Assembly (NCBI RefSeq): GCF_014212055.1
Contig: NZ_JACJVO010000016.1
Span: forward strand, 158,328-222,327
Length of the DNA stretch: 64,000 nt
Direction: 5' to 3'
From: Cohnella zeiphila
GTDB lineage: Bacteria > Bacillota > Bacilli > Paenibacillales > Paenibacillaceae
The translations under genes and the position numbers were made by a program. Below the pieces are notes generated by a model. That model was not told the origin of the DNA. It worked only from the letters and a program-made list of their open reading frames with translations, and did not search any database. Positions 18,358 to 26,352 of this stretch are shown here, piece after piece; the first letter of the stretch is position 1, and each line of letters begins with the position of its first letter.

Positions 18358-18404
18358 CCGCGTAGGAAAAAAGGACCTGTTTGTTACGGATGTCCAATCG
18401 GATT

Positions 18405-18458
18405 GTAACGAAACCGTAATGAGGCTTTCATGATCCCTTCACATTCGGCGGATACAAT
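18405..18458 (+). promoter_or_regulatory. possible Pho-box promoter for a short transcript
   Basis: Four hexamers, GTAACG, GTAATG, TTCATG and TTCACA, begin at 18405, 18416, 18427 and 18438, an exact 11-bp period. A TACAAT -10 box follows at 18453-18458. Bacillus PhoP boxes are direct repeats of TT(A/C/T)ACA with the same period placed upstream of the -10. No coding gene with a ribosome site follows before the terminator at 18497, so this may drive a short RNA. The similarity is seen by eye only. Confidence 0.4.
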
Positions 18459-18496
18459 ACTTACATGACCCCCCTTTTCATTTATATAACGTTTGG

Positions 18497-18528
18497 GCCT
18501 GCGGCTGCTGCCGCAGGCTCCTTTTTTT
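18497..18528 (+). terminator. rho-independent terminator
   Basis: GCCTGCGGC and GCCGCAGGC form a perfect 9-bp GC-rich stem around TGCT, followed by TCC and seven T. It lies 140 bases after the DinB-family gene and about 40 bases after a putative short-RNA start. The rest of the 18358-18686 spacer shows no other recognisable feature before the AAGGAGG of the next gene. Confidence 0.88.
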
Positions 18529-18686
18529 GTTCTCTTCCCCCGATGATCGTTCTTCGCTTGCGTTCGTTAGTCTTTCACCGCTCGGCGGCTAGGCGCATAT
18601 CCTGCATTAACCGTACATCAGCCTAGAAACCGCGAACGAGAAACTCGCCTTACGGGTCGGCTTTCTAGCGCAAGGAGGAATACGCC

Positions 18687-19439
18687 ATGTCGAAAACACG
18701 GTCGCAGCCTAAGCGACCGATCGCCAAAGCTTCATCCGGCACTTCGAAGGTCAAACTGGCCGCTCATGCGCCGAAAGGCAAATCAGCCCAAGCCGCCGGA
18801 AAAAAAGCGTCCGGCCGCAAGGTTAAATTGCACCGGAGCGAGGCCGCCGAGCCTGCGCAGGCGCCGGCAAGGCAAGTCCCGTGGTGGGTATTCCCGGAGA
18901 ACGAGCGGATGATGCCGGGCCCGGGCGGCACCCCTTCGGGCCCGGCGCAGCAGATCGGCCCGGGATTCGGGCCGGGATTCGGGCCTGGCCCCGGTCCGGG
19001 GCTGTTCCCGCCCGGACCAGGGCCTTTCCCGCCCGGACCGGGACCGTTTCCGCCCGGACCAGGGCCGTTTCCGCCCGGTCCCGGACCCTTCCCGCCCGGT
19101 CTCGGACCCTTCCCGCCGGGCCCGCCGCCGCGGCCGCCGTTTCCGTTTCCGCCCCAAGCGTTCATCTCCGTCCGCGTCGCCGGCGGTTTCGCTTTTCCGG
19201 GCGCGTCGACGGCGACTTACGTGCCTTTCTTCCCCGGCATCACGATCGGGCAGGCGCTGTGGTCGTCCGGCCTGGTGGTGTTCGGCCCCCGCGGCGGCAT
19301 CATCGCCGTCTCCGGCATCCGCATCGGCGGCCGGGTCGGCCTGAGAATCCGCTATAACGGAAGGCTCATCCCCGAAACGCTGCTGAACTTCCCCGCCGAA
19401 CCGAACAGTTCGATCGTGCTGGAGCTGTTTGTGTTCTGA
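18687..19439 (+). CDS. Pro/Gly-repeat protein with conserved C-terminal domain, unknown function
   Basis: A 250-residue protein from an ATG with a perfect AAGGAGG site. Residues 1-65 are strongly basic. Residues of about 75-150 consist of repeats of PFPPGPGP, which is collagen-like in composition but not a strict Gly-X-Y pattern. Residues of about 158-250 form a hydrophobic beta-rich domain. There is no signal peptide or membrane helix. Similar low-complexity fusions in spore formers are often exosporium or coat-associated, but nothing here proves that. I do not recognise the C-terminal domain with confidence. Confidence 0.75.
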   Translation: MSKTRSQPKRPIAKASSGTSKVKLAAHAPKGKSAQAAGKKASGRKVKLHRSEAAEPAQAPARQVPWWVFPENERMMPGPGGTPSGPAQQIGPGFGPGFGPGPGPGLFPPGPGPFPPGPGPFPPGPGPFPPGPGPFPPGLGPFPPGPPPRPPFPFPPQAFISVRVAGGFAFPGASTATYVPFFPGITIGQALWSSGLVVFGPRGGIIAVSGIRIGGRVGLRIRYNGRLIPETLLNFPAEPNSSIVLELFVF

Positions 19440-19458
19440 GCGGACGCCAAAATGAAAC

Positions 19459-19494
19459 AAGGAGCAGACGCGCCCCGCGCCTGCTCCTTCGTTT
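19459..19494. terminator. bidirectional terminator between convergent genes
   Basis: AAGGAGCAG and CTGCTCCTT form a 9-bp stem, with further inner GCG/CGC pairing. CGTTTT follows on the plus strand and an AAAATG/ACAA tract precedes it, so it can serve both converging genes. Confidence 0.7.
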
Positions 19495-19527
19495 TCCCGC
19501 TTTTCCCGACCTCTTAACACAATTCCT

Positions 19528-20217
19528 TCAACTTGCCCCCTGTCCCGTTTTCCGCCGGATGGACGGCCCTTCCTCCTCGACCTGCTTCTCCACTCTCGAG
19601 CGGAACAGGAACGGAACCGCCACGGCGATGGCGAAAACGAACGCCGCAACCGCGATCTCCTTCCAATTGCCGTGCGTCAGGCTCGCCCCCAGGAAGCAGT
19701 AGGCGAACGTGCCGGGCAGCGAGCCGATCAGCGTCGCCATGAAATAGGCGCGCATCGGAACGCGGGCGACTCCCGCCGCATAGCTGACCAGATCGAACGG
19801 AACGAACGGGGCGAGCCGGAGCGCCAGCACGATCGGGAATCCCCGCCGCGCCATCGCCGACTCCAGCTTTCGCAGCCGGGGATCGGTCTCCGCGCCGCGG
19901 AACAGGCCCGCCCCGATTCGGCGCGCCAGCCAGAACGACAGGACCGCTCCGGGAATTTCCCCCACGACGGTCAAGAACATTCCTTTCCACGTGCCGAAGG
20001 CGAGTCCTCCCGCGAGCGACAGAACCGAAGACGGGAACAGCGTAAACGGCCGAATGACGTACAATCCGACGTAGACGGCGGGCGCGATCCATCCGAACGA
20101 CAGAATCCAGCCCCGGATCGTCTCCGGCGTAACTTTTAAATAACGAAAATCGACCCAGAGCAGCAGGCAGACGGCGGCTGCCGCGCCGGCGATCTTCATG
20201 AGATTCGAACGACGCAA
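19528..20217 (-). CDS. TVP38/TMEM64 (DedA-like) membrane protein, TTG start
   Basis: A 229-residue protein with about six membrane segments and the VTT/SNARE-associated domain (FPSSVLSLAGGLAFG, GEIPGAVLSFWLARRIG, RLAPFVPFDLVSYAAG). A TTG at 20217 is chosen because AAGGAG lies 7 bases upstream. An ATG at 20199, just inside the frame, has no ribosome site, and a longer ATG start at 20268 is possible. These proteins are linked to lipid scrambling or undecaprenyl-phosphate recycling, but the exact role is uncertain. Confidence 0.85.
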   Translation of the reverse strand: MRRSNLMKIAGAAAAVCLLLWVDFRYLKVTPETIRGWILSFGWIAPAVYVGLYVIRPFTLFPSSVLSLAGGLAFGTWKGMFLTVVGEIPGAVLSFWLARRIGAGLFRGAETDPRLRKLESAMARRGFPIVLALRLAPFVPFDLVSYAAGVARVPMRAYFMATLIGSLPGTFAYCFLGASLTHGNWKEIAVAAFVFAIAVAVPFLFRSRVEKQVEEEGPSIRRKTGQGAS

Positions 20218-20326
20218 GAGAGAGCTCCTTCCGATAGAACGATGGCCGAGGCGAATCGACTCTATCATGCAGGATTCCCAAACTTCGCTCAAAGCAGGCA
20301 GGACCGGTTCGAATCATAGAAGACCG

Positions 20327-21385
20327 TCACCTTTTGAGCTCGATTTTGTACACCTGCGGCGTGCCGAACCGAGGAAGCTGTTCCTCCTCGCCCTGCTGCT
20401 TCAACAGGTCCGACAGCATTTCCCGCATCAGGATGCCTGGCTTATCGGAGAACATATGCGTCTCCATCCGCAGCTTCAGATCGAGAGGAACGTTCGGTTC
20501 CGTCGACTCGAGCACCTCCATGTCTTCGGCGACGACCGCCCGGTCGAAGGCGATCACCTTCTCGGCCGGCACGTCTTCCTCCGTATCGTTGCGGAAAACG
20601 AACTGCGTCAGCATGCAGCCGGCGTCGTCGATCGGCGTCGCGCACGTGACGATGGAATGGACCAGCCCCGTCGGGTACGTGATGTCGGTCTGGCGGATAA
20701 ACGGCAGGAACCAGCGGGAATGCGTCTTGCGCACCGTCGCCGCCTCCTCCACGTCGATTACCTTGACGACCGAGTTCAGCTTGTTGGTGACGGATACTTC
20801 GGAATACATGTCGAAGCCGGTCTCGTTCTTCTCGATGCGCATGGCCGCCGGAACGGGGTCCTTGTTGTCGCCGAACGTGTTGTGGTGAACGAACGCGATA
20901 TGGGCGTTGTCGAACGAATTCTCCATCAGCCGCAAAGCCGAGCAGCGAATCGGATGGTAGAACTCCTCGATCTGGCGGAACCCGGGCTCTCCGTACCGCT
21001 TGAATTCGGGAATGCCGGCCAGCGGTTCATCCAGGGCGACCCAGACGTGGCCGTAGCGCTCCTCGCAGCGATACGCTTTGATTTTGTACACTTTCGGCGG
21101 ATCTTCCAGCTCCGACTGCGGGAAGTAGGTGCACTTGCCGTCGCGGTTGAACTGCCAGCCGTGATACGGACAAACGATGCAGCCGCTCTCGGTCCACCCT
21201 TTGGACAGCTTGGCGGTGCGATGGCAGCAGCGGTCGACCGCCGCCGACGGCTTGCCGTCGGCATCCAGCCACAGGACGACGGGCTCGCCGAACAAAGTAA
21301 CGCTCTGCGGCCCTTCATCCAGCATCGACGCCGGCAGGACCGGGTAATAAAACTTGCGCAGCGCCGGTTGTTTCGTCTGAAGCAT
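20327..21385 (-). CDS. Rieske non-heme iron oxygenase, alpha subunit (A)
   Basis: A 352-residue oxygenase. The Rieske cluster ligands are C53/H55 (CCHR) and C72/H75 (CPYHGW). The mononuclear iron site is visible as SFDNAHIAFVHH (D159, H162 and H167 or H168). It belongs to the VanA-like class that includes O- and N-demethylases and ring hydroxylases. It is the last gene of an operon with a second Rieske gene and an NMT1-type binding protein, next to purine-degradation genes. N-demethylation of a purine or related heterocycle is a plausible role by context. No reductase partner is encoded nearby. AAAGGAG precedes the ATG. Confidence 0.9.
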   Translation of the reverse strand: MLQTKQPALRKFYYPVLPASMLDEGPQSVTLFGEPVVLWLDADGKPSAAVDRCCHRTAKLSKGWTESGCIVCPYHGWQFNRDGKCTYFPQSELEDPPKVYKIKAYRCEERYGHVWVALDEPLAGIPEFKRYGEPGFRQIEEFYHPIRCSALRLMENSFDNAHIAFVHHNTFGDNKDPVPAAMRIEKNETGFDMYSEVSVTNKLNSVVKVIDVEEAATVRKTHSRWFLPFIRQTDITYPTGLVHSIVTCATPIDDAGCMLTQFVFRNDTEEDVPAEKVIAFDRAVVAEDMEVLESTEPNVPLDLKLRMETHMFSDKPGILMREMLSDLLKQQGEEEQLPRFGTPQVYKIELKR

Positions 21386-21419
21386 GTTCCCTCTCTCTCC
21401 TTTCGGTTGGGGGCCCGAG

Positions 21420-22385
21420 TCACGCCGTCCCGAAGCTGACGCCGAGACCCCGCAGCATTTTGCGGTAGGCGATGCTCAAGCGGTCCGGATTCAGATGAAG
21501 CTCGGCCTGCAGGTCGAGCGGCAGCTCTTCCGGCTTCTGGTTCTCTACGATGAGGCGATCCTGCTCGAACAAGATCCGCTGATAGTCGTAGAACTCCCCC
21601 CAATCCATCCCGAAGTTGGCCGCGAAAAGCATGAATACCTTCGTCGTTCGCTCGTCAATAGGACAGACGGCGGTGACGATGTACACGATGTCGCCCGTTT
21701 CCTTGTCCAGCTTGACGGCCGTCATCGCAAGCGGGCCGGGAATCTCGTACCGGTAATGGTTGACGAGCCCGCCCCGGGCGTCCGCGTTCGGCTGATAACA
21801 GGCGATATCGTCGGAGACGAGCACGCCGCTCCCTTCTTCGCGTACCCGATAATCGGGAATGAGAGGGCGGGACGAATCGCCCAAATAACCGTCGTGGGTA
21901 AAGGCGAAGTGGGCGACGTCCAGTACGTTCTCGATAAAACGCGGCGCCGCGCAGCGGACCGTCTCCGGGCCGAACAGAATGGATTGAAAGTTTTCCTCGT
22001 CCAGGTAGCGGAACGCCGGTTCGGGCGGCCGGTTGTTGCCGAGGTTGACCCAGATCAGCCCGTACTTCTCCAGACAGCCGTAGGCGGGTACGCGCGCCTT
22101 GAGCGGAATCGCCTGGTTGTCCGGCAGCTGCGGGATGTGCACGCACCGGCCGTCGCCGCCGTATTCCCAGCCGTGATAGGGACAAACGAGGCAATCGTTC
22201 TTGACCGCTCCGAGCGAGAGCGCGACGCCCCGGTGAACGCACAAATCCTTCAGCGCTTTGACGCCCGACGAGGCGCGGAACAGGGCGATGCGCTCCCCCA
22301 GCACTTCCGCCTTGAGCGGTTTGTCGGACAGCTCCTTCGTCTCGCAGACGGGGATCCAGCTTTGCGCCAGAACGTCGTCTTTCAT
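21420..22385 (-). CDS. Rieske non-heme iron oxygenase, alpha subunit (B)
   Basis: A 321-residue Rieske oxygenase with cluster ligands C49/H51 (CVHRG) and C68/H71 (CPYHGWEY), and the iron motif ENVLDVAHFAFTH. Its C terminus (LPLDLQAELHLNPDRLSIAYRKML) matches that of oxygenase C at 23838-24827 but not oxygenase A, so B and C are closer relatives. The start at 22385 follows GGAGGTCG. It lies 108 bases after the binding-protein gene and 34 before oxygenase A. The substrate is unknown, and an N-methylated heterocycle is suggested by context. Confidence 0.9.
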   Translation of the reverse strand: MKDDVLAQSWIPVCETKELSDKPLKAEVLGERIALFRASSGVKALKDLCVHRGVALSLGAVKNDCLVCPYHGWEYGGDGRCVHIPQLPDNQAIPLKARVPAYGCLEKYGLIWVNLGNNRPPEPAFRYLDEENFQSILFGPETVRCAAPRFIENVLDVAHFAFTHDGYLGDSSRPLIPDYRVREEGSGVLVSDDIACYQPNADARGGLVNHYRYEIPGPLAMTAVKLDKETGDIVYIVTAVCPIDERTTKVFMLFAANFGMDWGEFYDYQRILFEQDRLIVENQKPEELPLDLQAELHLNPDRLSIAYRKMLRGLGVSFGTA

Positions 22386-22493
22386 TCCGTTCGACCTCCT
22401 TCGCTTTCCGTCTCGGCCGCCCGCCTGCATCGGCGCCCGACAACGAAGGCTGCCCGCGGCGGCAACCGGCGGACAGCCTCGCTTCCCTTCCCC

Positions 22494-23618
22494 TTACGAT
22501 TTGGCTCCGGGAAGGAACTCGAGCGTGAACGCTTCCTGGATCGGATCGGCCTTCTTCAGCACGCCGGCGTCCAGCATCTGCTTCTGGAGTTCCGTCCACC
22601 GCGCCTCGCTCATCGTGCCGGTGCCGTTCGTAGCGGCGTCGCCGCCGAACGCGAACTCCATCTCCTTCTCGGCGCTGAACTTCATCATATCGAGCGTCAT
22701 GTCCGGGTCCATCTTCTGAATCTCGGGGTTGATCTCGTCGGAATGATCCTTGTAATAGTCCCAGCCCTTGACCGTCGCTTCGACGAACGCCTTGACCCGG
22801 TCCGGATGCTCCTTGATCATCTTCTCGGTCGTAATGTATACGCCCGCATAGATGTTATAGCCGGAATCGGCGTTCAGCAGCGTGCCGAAGTCGACGCCCT
22901 GCTGCTGAAGCGTGTACGTCTCGGAAGTGACGTAGCCCTGCGTGACCGCATTCGGATCGTTGACGAAGTTGACGAGCGAGCCCGTGTACTTCATCTCCTG
23001 CACTTTGTCCAGCTTGTATTTGCTTTTCATATACTGCCAGAAGCTTGCCGTCGCGGCGACGTACACTTTGTGCCCGTTCAGATCGGAAAAGTCCTTGATT
23101 CCGGACTCCTTGTGATAGAACAGCGCCTGCGGGCTCTTCTGGAACGCGGTGGCGATCGCCACGATCGGAATGCCTTCCTGACGGGCGACGAGAACGTCGT
23201 CGGCATTGACCATGCCGAAGTCCGCTTTGCCGGCCGCGACGATCTGCGACGAGGAAACCGAAGGACCGCCGTTCTGAATGGTCAGGTCCAACCCGGCGTC
23301 CTTGTAGAACCCTTTGGCGACGGCGGCGAAGTTGCCGCCGTGCTCCGGTTCCGCGAACCAGTTCAGCACGAGCGTGGACTTCACGGTCTCCTTGGGCGTC
23401 TCGGACGCCGCGCCGGTACTGGCGCTGGCACTTGCGCTTGGGCCGGCGCCGCTGGCGGTCGCTGCCGGCGGACTCGAGCTCGCCCCGCCGGCGGACGCGG
23501 CCGGCGAGCTCGCGCTTTCCGAAGCCCCGTTCCCGTTCGAGCCGCAAGCTGCCGTTAAGGCTGTTAAAGCGACAATCAGCGTGTAGGCGATACCCCGTCT
23601 TGCAGAAACTGGTCTCAT
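22494..23618 (-). CDS. NMT1/ThiY-type ABC substrate-binding lipoprotein (1)
   Basis: A 374-residue binding protein with a lipoprotein signal (Cys in TAACG at about 25) and a long Ser/Ala/Gly linker. The NMT1 fold is indicated by STLVLNWFAEPEHGG and GKADFGMVNADDVLVARQ. Proteins of this class bind small planar N-heterocycles such as thiamine precursors and riboflavin. It is first in an operon with two Rieske oxygenases and has no permease or ATPase of its own. It probably feeds the importer at 46813-48596, whose own binding protein (45715-46782) is a paralogue. The start at 23618 follows GGAGGGG. Confidence 0.9.
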   Translation of the reverse strand: MRPVSARRGIAYTLIVALTALTAACGSNGNGASESASSPAASAGGASSSPPAATASGAGPSASASASTGAASETPKETVKSTLVLNWFAEPEHGGNFAAVAKGFYKDAGLDLTIQNGGPSVSSSQIVAAGKADFGMVNADDVLVARQEGIPIVAIATAFQKSPQALFYHKESGIKDFSDLNGHKVYVAATASFWQYMKSKYKLDKVQEMKYTGSLVNFVNDPNAVTQGYVTSETYTLQQQGVDFGTLLNADSGYNIYAGVYITTEKMIKEHPDRVKAFVEATVKGWDYYKDHSDEINPEIQKMDPDMTLDMMKFSAEKEMEFAFGGDAATNGTGTMSEARWTELQKQMLDAGVLKKADPIQEAFTLEFLPGAKS

Positions 23619-23673
23619 GGCTTCTGCTCCCCTCCGTAACAAGCTTCTTTGTTTGGATGGTGTTGCTAGGTAC

Positions 23674-23702
23674 ATCTTATGGGCATGTAATAGGAAGGTC
23701 AA
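23674..23702 (-). promoter_or_regulatory. promoter of the binding-protein/Rieske operon
   Basis: On the minus strand TTGACC (23697-23702) and TAAGAT (23674-23679) are separated by 17 bases, a good sigma-A match. A weaker GlnR/TnrA-like dyad, TGTCA and TGACC with 7 bases between, spans 23697-23713 and overlaps the -35 box. Confidence 0.65.
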
Positions 23703-23802
23703 TATTAATGACATTCGAATTGTAACGAGGCACAATTGCAGGCGTTTCGTTTGTTCAACCGGCTGCAATCGAGGCACTCGACGACGATGTCGGAGATTTT
23801 TA

Positions 23803-23819
23803 TGTCACGAAAAATGACA
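23803..23819. promoter_or_regulatory. GlnR/TnrA-like box upstream of the Rieske operon
   Basis: TGTCACGAAAAATGACA matches TGTNANAWWWTMTNACA with two mismatches and has perfect TGTCA/TGACA arms, extended by T and A tracts. Its centre lies about 109 bases upstream of the -35 box, in the range used for activation. Nitrogen-limitation control is inferred. Confidence 0.65.
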
Positions 23820-23837
23820 TTAAAATTCGAAATTTTT

Positions 23838-24827
23838 TTACGCCGTTCCGACGACGACTCCCATCTCGTTCAGCCAACGCCGATACGCGACGGAGAAAAT
23901 ATCGACCCGGTGATTCAACTCCGCCTGAAGATCGAGGGGCAGCAGCTCCGGCTTCTGCGTCTCGATGACGCGGGCATCCTGATCGAACACGATGTCCTGG
24001 AAGCGAATGAAGTTCCCGTCGTCGACGTCGAATCCGTAATTGCGGGAGACGATCATGAATACCAGGCATTCGTCGTCCGCCACGGGCGTGGCCGTGATCA
24101 GAATCCACAGCGTCTGGCCGTTTCCGGGATCGGTCTTGGACAGCCGCCCGGACAGCGCGCGATAGACCTCCTTGCGGTAAACGTAGGTCGTCCCCTCCTT
24201 CTTGTCCGAGCCCGAGTGCGCCATCGGCTGGAAGATCGGAATGTTCTCGATATAAATGCGGTCTTTTTCCTTGATGACCTTGATTTCGGGCAACTCGGCA
24301 TGGTCCGGGTGACCGAGCAGATCCTCGTGCACGAACATCAGATGGGCGAAGTCGGTAAAATTCTCGATCACGCGCGTGGCGGCCGCCTTGACCGGGTAGG
24401 GTCCGCACGGAAGCGGCCGGTACGCCGGATCGGCGAACTCTTCGAAGTGCGGAACGCCGCCGTTCGGCTTCCCTAGGCAAACCCAGACGAAGCCATACTT
24501 CTCCTCGCAGGCGTAAGACTCAGCCTTGGCTCTCGGCGGAATGCGTTCCCCGCGGGGCTGGGCCGGGATGCAGACGCAGCGGCCTTCGCCGTCGTACTGC
24601 CAGCCGTGATAGGGGCAGACGATCGCCCCGTCCTTGATCCGCCCCTTGGAGAGCATCGCCCCCCGATGGACGCACAGATCTCGAAGCGCATAAATGCCCC
24701 GCTCCGTCCGGAACAGAACCGCTCTCTCGCCGAGCAGCGTAACGCCGACCGGCTTCTCCTTCACTTCGGAAGACAAACAAACGGCATGCCAATCGTTCTC
24801 CAGCACGGGATCGCGCAAACGTTCCAT
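23838..24827 (-). CDS. Rieske non-heme iron oxygenase, alpha subunit (C)
   Basis: A 329-residue oxygenase with Rieske ligands C52/H54 (CVHRG) and C71/H74 (CPYHGWQY), and the iron motif ENFTDFAHLMFVH. It is most similar to oxygenase B over its full length, including the C-terminal LPLDLQAEL segment. It lies 37 bases after the amidohydrolase at 24865-26250, at the end of the long puc operon. That makes it the Rieske gene most directly tied to purine breakdown. Demethylation of methylxanthines or methylurates is the leading hypothesis, not a proven role. Confidence 0.9.
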   Translation of the reverse strand: MERLRDPVLENDWHAVCLSSEVKEKPVGVTLLGERAVLFRTERGIYALRDLCVHRGAMLSKGRIKDGAIVCPYHGWQYDGEGRCVCIPAQPRGERIPPRAKAESYACEEKYGFVWVCLGKPNGGVPHFEEFADPAYRPLPCGPYPVKAAATRVIENFTDFAHLMFVHEDLLGHPDHAELPEIKVIKEKDRIYIENIPIFQPMAHSGSDKKEGTTYVYRKEVYRALSGRLSKTDPGNGQTLWILITATPVADDECLVFMIVSRNYGFDVDDGNFIRFQDIVFDQDARVIETQKPELLPLDLQAELNHRVDIFSVAYRRWLNEMGVVVGTA

Positions 24828-24864
24828 CGGCTTCCTCTCACCCTTCCTCTCTTGAAATCCGGAA

Positions 24865-26250
24865 TTAACTTTCCACAGCGAAAATCGGATAAGCCGGCGC
24901 CAGCTTCGCCCGCAGCGCGTTTACGCGCGCCTGGGCGCGGAGCAGAACTTCCCGCTCGTCCACCAGCGTGCATCGGCCCCCTTCCACGACAATGCGCCCG
25001 CCTACCATTACCAATTCGACGTCGTTCCCGTTGGCGTTGTAGACGAGGGCGGAGGAGACGCGGTGAACCGGACTGATGTGAGGCTTCAGCAGATCGACGA
25101 CGACGACGTCCGCTTTTTTGCCCGGCTCCAGACTCCCCAGATCGCGCTCCCGTCCCATCGCCCGCGCCCCTCCCCTCGTGGCCATGCCGAGCACGTCCGC
25201 CGGGGGCAGCAGGGTCGAGTCGAGCGCATGCACCTTGTGCAGGCAGGCCGTGAATTTGAGCACCTCCAGATTGTCCTGGCAGTTGTTGCTTCCCGGGCCG
25301 TCGGTTCCTAGCGCCACGTTGATGCCGAGCCTGCGCATTTCCGGCACCCTCGCGACGCCGGACGCTAGGTACATGTTGGATACCGGACAATGGACGACCG
25401 ACGCTCGCCGGTCCCGGATCGTCTCCAGCTCGCCGTCGTCGAGCCAGACGCCGTGCACCACCTGGGTCCGCTCGCCGAGCAGGCCGACCTCGTCCAGCAG
25501 CTCCAGATTCCGCAGCCCGAACCGTTCCAGCGTGTTGTCGATCTGACCGCGCGTCTCCGCGACATGAACGTGGGAGATCAAGCCGCGCTCCCTGCCGTAA
25601 CGGGCCGCGCTCTCCAGGAACGGACGCGAGCAGCCGTACAGATTAAGCGGTCCGAGAGCGATGCTCACCCTCCCCGACGCCGCTCCCTCCCAGCGGTCCA
25701 GCAATTCGTCCGTTGCCGCGAACACTCGCTCCTCCGGCTCGCGCAGCCTCGGCTCGCCTGCCAGATCCGAGCCGCCTCGCGCCAGATGGCCGCGGATGCC
25801 GGAGTCGACGAACGCCCGGAGGACGCCGGCCGTATTTTCGGCGGATGTGTGGATGTAATGATGGTCCATCAAGTAGGTGGCGCCGGACTTCAAATTCTCG
25901 ATGCAGCCGACGAGCGCCGCCAAGTAAAAATCGTCCGGCTCCATCGCCAGGCTGAGCGGCCAGACAATCTCGCGGAGCCAGTCGGCCAGCGGAAAATCGT
26001 CGGATACGCCGCGCATGTAGGTCTGGAACAGATGCGTATGGGCGTTGATCAGCCCGGGGACGATCGCCTTGCCTTCCGCGTCGTACGTGAAGGAACACGA
26101 AGCGCGAAGCCGGTCCAACCGATCGTCCGGCCGCCACTCCCCCACTTCCCGGATCGTGTCGTCCGTCACGTACACGTATCCGGGCTTCAGCACGCGCCCC
26201 GAGTCGTCCATCGTGAGCACGGCTCCGTTGTAAAACAGTTTGTCCGCCAT
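24865..26250 (-). CDS. amidohydrolase of the SsnA/8-oxoguanine-deaminase/TrzN group
   Basis: A 461-residue metal-dependent amidohydrolase. The metal site is visible as NAHTHLFQTYMRG, HVHVAET, HCPVSNMYLASG and GTDGPGSNN. Members of this group deaminate 8-oxoguanine, guanine, S-adenosylhomocysteine or triazines. Its place between pucG and a Rieske gene suggests deamination of an aminopurine-like compound feeding the urate route. It is a paralogue of the gene at 38525-39940 but clearly diverged. GGAGGGCGCGG precedes the ATG. Confidence 0.87.
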   Translation of the reverse strand: MADKLFYNGAVLTMDDSGRVLKPGYVYVTDDTIREVGEWRPDDRLDRLRASCSFTYDAEGKAIVPGLINAHTHLFQTYMRGVSDDFPLADWLREIVWPLSLAMEPDDFYLAALVGCIENLKSGATYLMDHHYIHTSAENTAGVLRAFVDSGIRGHLARGGSDLAGEPRLREPEERVFAATDELLDRWEGAASGRVSIALGPLNLYGCSRPFLESAARYGRERGLISHVHVAETRGQIDNTLERFGLRNLELLDEVGLLGERTQVVHGVWLDDGELETIRDRRASVVHCPVSNMYLASGVARVPEMRRLGINVALGTDGPGSNNCQDNLEVLKFTACLHKVHALDSTLLPPADVLGMATRGGARAMGRERDLGSLEPGKKADVVVVDLLKPHISPVHRVSSALVYNANGNDVELVMVGGRIVVEGGRCTLVDEREVLLRAQARVNALRAKLAPAYPIFAVES

Positions 26251-26310
26251 CCCCGCGCCCTCCTTTTTCCAAGTCGCGTATCGCCCGGCTGAGCCTTCGC
26301 GGGCGGCCTT

Positions 26311-26330
26311 TGCGGCACCGCGTGCCGTTA
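26311..26330. repeat. single GCGGCA/TGCCG hairpin element
   Basis: GCGGCAC and GTGCCGT pair around a CGC loop in the short spacer between pucG and the amidohydrolase gene. It belongs to the same hairpin family as 3527-3650 and 62563-62635. Confidence 0.5.
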
Positions 26331-26352
26331 TCGCGACGACCGCTGCCTCGAA

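Noticed and set aside
18464..18610. Short reading frame after the possible Pho promoter
   Set aside because: It has no ribosome site and runs through the terminator hairpin.
21384..23558. Long plus-strand open frame across the Rieske and binding-protein genes
   Set aside because: Opposite to recognised genes with proper starts; composition is that of a reverse-frame shadow.
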